Origin: Pirellulales bacterium
Lineage (GTDB): Bacteria; Planctomycetota; Planctomycetia; Pirellulales; JAICIG01
Direction of reading: 5' to 3'
Length of the DNA stretch: 64,000 bases
Assembly (NCBI GenBank): GCA_035533075.1
Contig: DATLUO010000039.1
Span: 1-64,000 of the forward strand
Shown: positions 58,721 to 64,000 of the stretch, piece by piece
Layout: every line of letters starts with the position of its first letter
How positions within the stretch are numbered: the first letter of the stretch is position 1
Notes under the pieces: model-generated
Databases searched by the model: none
Told to the model about the DNA's origin: nothing
What the model saw: only the letters and a program-made list of their open reading frames with translations
Position numbers and translations under genes: made by a program

Positions 58721-58878
58721 TGTCTTAATAGTGAGTTGGCCGTAGCAATAGCCGTAGGGTGGGACCAGCGAGCTTGCGAGCGCCGGCCCACCACGACTGC
58801 CGAAAATGGTGGGCCGGCGCTCGCAAGCTCGCTGGTCCCACCCTACACCTCGTGACCAACTCACTGTTAAGAGACTAC
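58721..58878. repeat. Long inverted repeat with two TAGGGTGGGACCAGCGAGC copies
   Basis: The inner arms are the 39-bp repeat (58755-58793 and 58807-58846). The outer arms GTCTTAATAGTGAGTTGG (58723-58740) and CCAACTCACTGTTAAGAGAC (58857-58876) are also complementary. The ~155-bp element resembles a MITE-like or foldback unit, of which the other pairs carry only the inner arms. Confidence 0.85.
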
Positions 58879-58931
58879 CCGTAGACAACCGCGTTTGCAT
58901 GGGCGGCGTGGGTGCGCTAGAATTAAATCGT

Positions 58932-59369
58932 ATGTCTACGAGTCAACCGCTTTCCGATCCTGCTCCTCTACCTCTGATCGAATCCGTGCTCGGCGCTTCG
59001 CCGGAGGTCGTGCTCACGCGTCCGACGCAAGACGCCGACGAGCAGATAATCGCGTGGAAGGCCCATGAAGAGCGCCTCGCCGCTTGGACGCCAGCGAGCG
59101 GCGAACCGGACGTCCGAGCTGACGAAGACGGATACGTGCTGCCTGGCCACAAGACGGTTGCGGTGGCACTGCAGATCGCGGCGCGGCTGCGCGAAGCCGG
59201 GGTATGCGCTCCCTTTCGGACCGGGCAAACTGCAAACGGCGGCATCAACTTCGAGTGGAGGAGCGGCAACCGTACACAAAGGCTGACCGTTAACTCTCGC
59301 GGTGAAACGGAACTCGCGAGATTTGAAGACTCCAATCTCATCTTCAGGGAACCCGTCTCCTTAGCCTAG
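58932..59369 (+). CDS. Hypothetical protein
   Basis: The 145-residue protein starts MSTSQPLSDPAPLPL and has a helical N-terminal half (DEQIIAWKAHEERLAAW, KTVAVALQIAARLREAG). A strand-rich end follows: GGINFEWRSGNRTQRLTVN, RGETELARFEDSNLIFREP. The G-G-I-x-F-E-W-R motif followed by E-L-x-x-F-x-x-x-x-L is one I have seen in small planctomycete proteins near toxin-antitoxin loci, but no function is known to me. No signal peptide. Confidence 0.6.
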   Translation: MSTSQPLSDPAPLPLIESVLGASPEVVLTRPTQDADEQIIAWKAHEERLAAWTPASGEPDVRADEDGYVLPGHKTVAVALQIAARLREAGVCAPFRTGQTANGGINFEWRSGNRTQRLTVNSRGETELARFEDSNLIFREPVSLA

Positions 59370-59384
59370 GTGCATCGTCACAGT

Positions 59385-59750
59385 TTACGTGTCGGTGCCA
59401 AACTCGTTCAGCAGTCTGTCGATCCGTGCGTGCAGCTCGCCGCGGGAGACCACGAGATCGCATCCCGCCTGACGGGCGGCGGCCAGCAGGCCCGTGTGGA
59501 CGTGCGGCCCGAATGCGATGACCTTCGCCTGCGGCAGACGCGACCGCAACTCCGGCATCAACTCGCCGATCTTCAGACCCGGCGTCGATAGGTCGATGAT
59601 GACCAGCGCGGGAGCTTCGCCCTCAAGCCTTTCTTCGATTGCGCTGGTGCCCAGGGCGGTGCGCAGCTCGGCGCCGGCGCGACTCGCGGCGCCCGTGACG
59701 GCCGAAACGCACGCCAAATCGGCGGTGATCAACAGGACCGGTGCGGCCAT
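59385..59750 (-). CDS. Receiver-like (CheY-fold) protein
   Basis: The 121-residue protein has the alternating strand/helix order of a response-regulator receiver: VLLITADLACVSAVTGAASR, ALVIIDLSTPGLKIGELMPEL, KVIAFGPHVHTGLLAAARQAG, CDLVVSRGEL. An Asp is present where phosphorylation would occur (IIDLSTPG). However, the acidic pair near the N-terminus is missing (TADLAC) and the late Lys is replaced by Arg, so signalling by phosphorylation is doubtful. Its ATG lies 2 nt from the permease stop. Confidence 0.65.
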   Translation of the reverse strand: MAAPVLLITADLACVSAVTGAASRAGAELRTALGTSAIEERLEGEAPALVIIDLSTPGLKIGELMPELRSRLPQAKVIAFGPHVHTGLLAAARQAGCDLVVSRGELHARIDRLLNEFGTDT

Positions 59751-59751
59751 G

Positions 59752-62691
59752 TCATTCTGGCTCCTTGGGCTGCTGTTGCCCCCTCTCGCTCGTCGCGATG
59801 GGAATGGGAAACGCCAGCCCTTCAATATATTGCAGCGGTTCATAAACGTCTGGATTGTCTGGCGCCAATGGGGCCGCAGCGCCTGGGGGCGCTGGCCCGC
59901 CCATGGGCATGCCCGGCCAGCCGCCGGCGCCCGCGGCAGGCACGGCCATGCCGGCGCCGATTCGCATGCGTCGCTCGTGGATCGGGTCGTCCGGTGAAGT
60001 GCGCCGCAGACGGTCGAGCGTGCCCCGCACGTCCTCGGCCGAAGTCACATGATTACCTGGACTGTAAATCAGAGGCGTGCCGGCGGGCACCGTCGCGACG
60101 TTCTCTGAACGAACAGAGGCTTTGAGCCCCCATCGCAGCCATTCAAAGGGCTGATTGCTGTACGGATCGCCGGGCAGCGGGGCGAAGTACTCACCCAAAT
60201 CGCTCAGTTTCTCCGGAAGTTCGTCATGCCCCAATCGCCACCATTCGGCAGCCAGTGCCAGCAGGGTCGCGCGGCGATAACACAACGTCCAACGCCTCGC
60301 CTCGACGAAACCTTCGGTGGGAAGATATGGGTGAAAGAGAGTTGTCTGGCTAAGGACCTGCGCTCGTGCGAGATCGACCCGGGGCGAGACGACGGCCGGT
60401 GTGACCCGGCCAAGAACCCGACCAAGAAGGACCAGCTCGGCGGCTCCGGCCTCGGTCATATTCAAGGCCGTCTCATATCTCAGTAGTCGCCGGGCTCGGG
60501 TGAATTCCCAGGGCGCCCACCTGAGAACCCATGGATCCGGTCGGGCCTGGATCTGCTCGATCCAACTGAGGTCCGCCTGATATTCTCGCCACAGCACGTC
60601 GGTCAACGGCTCATTCGGCACGTCGCGCCGTTGTAGTTTGCCCACCGCAGCTTTCAGGCGATCCACGGTTTGCCCCTCGCGCGCTCCCCAGCGAGTCAAC
60701 TGCGATAAAGCGGCGCGTTCCATGTCGTCTCCCAAAACCTCGCCGAGGACACCGCTTCGCCGACGTATGAGACGCGCAAAGTTGAGAACGGCGTGGTAGC
60801 GCTTCCAAGCCTTGTCCAGTTCGCCGTTGCCCTCGGCTACTTGGCCGTACCGTATGATCGATTCTGCCGTATTTGCCCAGCCGCTCGCCGCGCTCGGCGT
60901 CGTTTCTCCGGTGGCTGCGTCGGCCGGGAGCCGTAACAGCGCGCTGACGACGGCATCGACGCGTCCGCGATTCTCCTGCAACCACGTCCTCACGTCCGGA
61001 TCGGGCCCCTCATTGCCGGGGTCCGTCAATGCCTGAAGGCCCGCGCCACGCTGTGGCCGCAGTTGCTCGCACGCATTGAGGAACAAGCGAACGGCCTGGA
61101 TGGCTTCCGATCCGGGCGCTGGAGGGCCGTGAACCTCGAAGTTGCCGATCTCCATTTCCGGAATCTCCCACACGCGGTATGCCGGCACCGCGACGAGTAG
61201 TGCCAAGGCGGGAACGACCAGCGCGGCGACCGGCGGCAGCAGCGCGCGAAGGCCGCGGCGTTCGAGAATCCAGCGCGTCGAGCGGAGCCAGGTGGCGGCG
61301 AACAGCCCGGCCGCCAGCGGTGCCACCGACCACCACCAACCGATGGCCAGCACCTGCATCAACGCCGCCCAGGCCAACAGCAGGCCGGCGAGAATGACAC
61401 CGAACACCGCCGCCACCAGGCCGCTACGGCAAAACATCGAGCAGAACTGCCCGGCGCCGAACGCCAGCGACGTCCACACGAAATAGCCGGTCACCCCCGC
61501 GACCCAGTCAACCCGCCACCGGCTGCCCGGCGGCCAGATGTCGACCGCGAACCAGGACAACACGAGCGGTCGGGTCCAAGCGGAGGCGAAGGACTGGGAA
61601 ATTGAAACCAACTCCAGCGGCACGACGAGTAGATGTGCAATGAGCAACACCGTCGCCAGCACGACGGCCGCGCCGCCCCAGAACAACTGGCGGCCGCGCC
61701 ACACGATCCGCGGGGGCACGCCCCGCTCGGCGAAAAAGCGGAATTGCGACCCCTCTTGGTCGCCGAGGAACGTGCAGGACCCAAGCAGTGCGAGCACGAG
61801 CCCGACTGCCGGAATCACCCCTACGCCAACAAGCGGGTCGCCCCACGCGGCCAAGGGCAGCAGCAAACCGAGCGCCAGGAGCACCGCCAACATCCGCCGG
61901 GAGCGCTGCCACTCCTGCCACAACAGTCGCTTCAAAGCTATCTGCCGCAGGCCCTCTTGCCGATGCCGAGCCGCGGCGCTGCGCCGACCGTGCAACCAGG
62001 CCGCGCCAACACGTGCGTCAATCAGCCACACCGCAGCCGTGGCCAGCGGAATGGTCGTGTACAACAGGCCTGGTTCCGGTGGACGCCAACTGGTGAAACC
62101 GAAAAGAAGTGCCATATCGAGGCCGCCAAACGTACCGATGGAGGTGACGAAGAGGCATGCCCCAGCCGCGATGGCGCCCAGCACCGCGGCCATCAAGGGC
62201 CGTGCCGAGCGGAGCGAGAAAAACACCGACCAACCCATCGCTTGCAGCACCATAGCCGCGTAAATCGAGGCCGCTTCAAACGCGCCGCGTAAGGCACATG
62301 GTTCGGTCATGCGCGCGATGGACATGTCGTCGGCCGCCGATGGCAGCCCGCCCAATGCGACGCCGAGCAGCACCACTGTAAGCAGCAGCGTGGCGGCGAG
62401 CGCCACGAACACTTTGCCGGCGAAGAGCCGCATCGACGTGAGCGGCAAGTACCGCAGAAACTCGTGCGTCGATTCCTCGCGTTCCAACGCGAACAGCGTG
62501 GCCCCGGCGCCCAACGCAAAGCAGGGTGGCAAAATGCCTGCCAGGCCAAACAAGCCGGGCAGCCGCTCCCGCGGGTCGGCTGCGAGCAAAAAGATCAGCC
62601 CGTCGCAACCGAGCCCAAAGAGGGCCAGCGCCAGCCAAAACCCGCGCAGCACGCGGTACTCTTTCCACATCAGGCGAAGCATCGCGGTCAT
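59752..62691 (-). CDS. ABC-2-type permease with large C-terminal soluble domain
   Basis: The 979-residue protein starts MTAMLRLMWKEYRVLRGFW and has about twelve membrane helices in two blocks (about 18-230 and 265-480; for example ILPPCFALGAGATLFALEREE, VFVALAATLLLTVVLLGVALG). The C-terminal ~480 residues are soluble and helical (RDVPNEPLTDVLWREYQADLSWIEQ, YETALNMTEAGAAELVLLGR), ending in a Pro/Gly-rich tail (GMPMGGPAPPGAAAPLAPDN). Its ATG overlaps the ATPase stop (ATGA at 62688-62691). It forms an exporter with the ATPase; the substrate is unknown, and the extra domain is unusual for ABC-2 permeases. Confidence 0.82.
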   Translation of the reverse strand: MTAMLRLMWKEYRVLRGFWLALALFGLGCDGLIFLLAADPRERLPGLFGLAGILPPCFALGAGATLFALEREESTHEFLRYLPLTSMRLFAGKVFVALAATLLLTVVLLGVALGGLPSAADDMSIARMTEPCALRGAFEAASIYAAMVLQAMGWSVFFSLRSARPLMAAVLGAIAAGACLFVTSIGTFGGLDMALLFGFTSWRPPEPGLLYTTIPLATAAVWLIDARVGAAWLHGRRSAAARHRQEGLRQIALKRLLWQEWQRSRRMLAVLLALGLLLPLAAWGDPLVGVGVIPAVGLVLALLGSCTFLGDQEGSQFRFFAERGVPPRIVWRGRQLFWGGAAVVLATVLLIAHLLVVPLELVSISQSFASAWTRPLVLSWFAVDIWPPGSRWRVDWVAGVTGYFVWTSLAFGAGQFCSMFCRSGLVAAVFGVILAGLLLAWAALMQVLAIGWWWSVAPLAAGLFAATWLRSTRWILERRGLRALLPPVAALVVPALALLVAVPAYRVWEIPEMEIGNFEVHGPPAPGSEAIQAVRLFLNACEQLRPQRGAGLQALTDPGNEGPDPDVRTWLQENRGRVDAVVSALLRLPADAATGETTPSAASGWANTAESIIRYGQVAEGNGELDKAWKRYHAVLNFARLIRRRSGVLGEVLGDDMERAALSQLTRWGAREGQTVDRLKAAVGKLQRRDVPNEPLTDVLWREYQADLSWIEQIQARPDPWVLRWAPWEFTRARRLLRYETALNMTEAGAAELVLLGRVLGRVTPAVVSPRVDLARAQVLSQTTLFHPYLPTEGFVEARRWTLCYRRATLLALAAEWWRLGHDELPEKLSDLGEYFAPLPGDPYSNQPFEWLRWGLKASVRSENVATVPAGTPLIYSPGNHVTSAEDVRGTLDRLRRTSPDDPIHERRMRIGAGMAVPAAGAGGWPGMPMGGPAPPGAAAPLAPDNPDVYEPLQYIEGLAFPIPIATSERGQQQPKEPE

Positions 62692-63617
62692 GGCACCGGC
62701 ACCTCCTCGACCGCCGCACCGCGTTGCATCGCGGGCGGCGATTGCAAATAAGCCACAAAGATTTCTTCCAACGCCGGAGTGCGGACCTCGACGGCGGCCA
62801 CCGACTCGTGCGTGCGCAACGCTTCGACGTGCTCCTCCGCCAGATAGCGCACCAGCAATTGCCACTGCCGTGTACGATGCCGCCTCCGCAGTAGCTCGCC
62901 GCAAACCGTCGGCGGCGCCGCCGCGCCGTCGGCCAGCGTTACCGTCAACTCGCGGACCTGCTCTTTGAGCGTGTCGAGCCGCTCGACCAACAACAGCTTG
63001 CCGTGGCTGATGATCGCCACAAAATCGGCCACCCGCTCGACCTCGGCAATCTGATGGCTCGACAACAGAACGGTCCGCCCGGCGGCCGCCAGATCGACCA
63101 TGCTTTCCAGAAACTCGCGCCGCACCAGCGTGTCGAGGCCCGAAGTCGGCTCGTCGAGCACGAGCACGCCCGGCTCGTGGGCCAGCGCCAGCGAGAGGGC
63201 GACTTTGGCCCGCATCCCTTTGGAAAGGTCTTTGATCTTTCGCTCGCGCGGCAGCTCGTACTGCTCGACAAGCGACTGATAGCGGGGCAGGTAGGCGGCA
63301 TCGTAAAAGCCGGCCGCGAACCAGCCGATTTCGGCGACCGTCATCCACTCGTACAGCGTCGGCCGTTCGGGCACGTAGCCCACGCGGCGGCGGATGGCCA
63401 GCCCGTCGCGGCGGCTGTCGAGGCCCAGCACCCGCGCCTCGCCGGCCGTCGGCTCTTCCAGCCCCAACAGCAGCTTGATGGCCGTCGTCTTGCCGGCGCC
63501 ATTCTCGCCCAGCAAGGCGAACACCACGCCCGGCGGCACTTCCAGCGAAACATCGGCCAGCGCCGTGTGGCTGCCGAACCGCTTGGTGACCTTCTTCAAC
63601 TGAATGACCGGCTCCAT
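62688..63617 (-). CDS. ABC transporter ATP-binding protein (YtrB/CcmA type)
   Basis: The 309-residue protein has Walker A GENGAGKTTAIKLL, Q-loop VGYVPERPTLYEW, signature DLSKGMRAKVALSLALAHEP, Walker B VLVLDEPTSGLD and the H-loop LLSSHQIAEVERVAD. A C-terminal strand-rich part follows, as in transporters of the CcmA/DrrA group. It lies between a GntR-type regulator (upstream, stop 3 nt away) and the permease (downstream, overlapping). The ATG at 63617 is preferred over a GTG at 63623. Confidence 0.94.
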   Translation of the reverse strand: MEPVIQLKKVTKRFGSHTALADVSLEVPPGVVFALLGENGAGKTTAIKLLLGLEEPTAGEARVLGLDSRRDGLAIRRRVGYVPERPTLYEWMTVAEIGWFAAGFYDAAYLPRYQSLVEQYELPRERKIKDLSKGMRAKVALSLALAHEPGVLVLDEPTSGLDTLVRREFLESMVDLAAAGRTVLLSSHQIAEVERVADFVAIISHGKLLLVERLDTLKEQVRELTVTLADGAAAPPTVCGELLRRRHRTRQWQLLVRYLAEEHVEALRTHESVAAVEVRTPALEEIFVAYLQSPPAMQRGAAVEEVPVP

Positions 63618-63619
63618 AC

Positions 63620-64000
63620 TCACACCTTTTGTTTCTCGCCTCGCTTGGTTGATCGTTTTTCCGCCGCCGACAGCTCCTGCTCGACCAGCGAGCGCAGATC
63701 GTCGATTTCGAGCTGGCTTTGCACGGCCTCGGCCAGCACTTGCCGCAGCCGGGCGCGAATCAGCTCCCTGCGCTGGCCGCGGCAGCGTCGCTCGGCCCCC
63801 TCGGCCACTTCCAGCCCTGTGCCGCGGACCGGCGAGAGCACCGCCTCGCTTTGCAGCTCGCGATAGGCACGGGCCACCGTGTTGGGATTCAGCGCCAGCT
63901 CGCGGGCCAGCTCGCGCACCGAGGGAACGAGCTCGCCTTGGCGCAGCGCGCCGCAGGCCACGGCGAACTTGACCTGCCGCACGATCTGGTCGTAGATGGC
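63620..64000 (-). CDS. GntR-family regulator (YtrA type), cut by window edge
   Basis: The 126 visible codons carry the GntR winged helix: AIYDQIVRQVKFAVACGALR, GELVPSVRELARELALNPNT, VARAYRELQSEAVLSPVRGT. A helical tail follows (RARLRQVLAEAVQSQLEIDD, LRSLVEQELSAAEKRS). The upstream part of the gene lies outside the window. YtrA-type GntR genes usually head and repress ABC-transporter operons, which fits the ATPase and permease downstream. Confidence 0.92.
   Translation of the reverse strand, partial: AIYDQIVRQVKFAVACGALRQGELVPSVRELARELALNPNTVARAYRELQSEAVLSPVRGTGLEVAEGAERRCRGQRRELIRARLRQVLAEAVQSQLEIDDLRSLVEQELSAAEKRSTKRGEKQKV

Overview
The window looks like a piece of a planctomycete chromosome (Planctomycetota, probably a Pirellulales-type lineage). 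This rests on the high G+C, the DUF1800/DUF1501 pair, a PPC-domain secreted protein, HEAT-repeat and coiled-coil proteins of planctomycete style, an OleA-like condensing enzyme, a very large signal peptidase I, and the abundance of small palindromic and heptameric repeats between genes. No taxonomic marker such as rRNA is present, so the assignment is inference from gene content.

Layout. 1-300: 5' part of a transposase-like gene on the minus strand with a GTG start, cut by the window edge. 0.46-5 kb: OleA-like enzyme, a class I amidotransferase-like protein lacking the catalytic Cys, tRNA-His, a small heat-shock protein with a clear terminator, and an ECF sigma factor. 5-12.7 kb: slipin/SPFH protein, esterase-propeller fusion, an RHH/unknown gene pair, HEAT protein, tsaD coupled to a zinc-finger-like gene. 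12.8-20 kb (minus strand): signalling block with FHA protein, membrane Ser/Thr kinase, membrane protein, ECF-type sigma factor and two tandem paralogues of unknown function. 20-28.8 kb: RNase HI with a zinc ribbon, HrpB, IspG, Nudix, giant signal peptidase I, LptB. 28.8-30.3 kb: a small cassette of unknown genes bounded by two 66-bp copies of the lptB 3' end. 30.4-40.4 kb: PPC protein, carA with a structured leader, secreted protein, nucleotidyltransferase pair, DUF1800/DUF1501 pair. 40.4-48.7 kb: thioredoxin relic, MDR dehydrogenase/G3E GTPase operon, DegT aminotransferase, cobalamin genes cbiG and a cobJ-cobI fusion, Gfo/Idh oxidoreductase. 49.3-54.3 kb: accessory region with an antitoxin/PIN pair coupled to an ankyrin gene, a large palindromic repeat cluster, a truncated HigA-like gene, and an AAA ATPase/DUF3102-like pair. 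54.7-58.7 kb: MoxR-DUF58-VWA operon. 58.9-64 kb: unknown gene, receiver-like protein, and a GntR/ABC ATPase/permease operon running off the right edge.

The most distinctive content is not a single gene but how repeats and small cassettes relate to genes. (i) Two small gene pairs, downstream of lptB and downstream of the HEAT gene, each have an extra copy of the neighbouring gene's 3' end at their far side; the pattern fits insertion of a micro-cassette at the 3' end of a gene. (ii) At least seven repeat families recur. Some have been absorbed in frame into coding sequences (kinase linker, AAA ATPase core and tail, possible DUF58 N-terminus). One cluster at 50.75-51.11 kb sits exactly between a gene missing its 3' end and a gene missing its 5' end.

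Functions were assigned by reading motifs and overall protein pattern only; no database search was possible.
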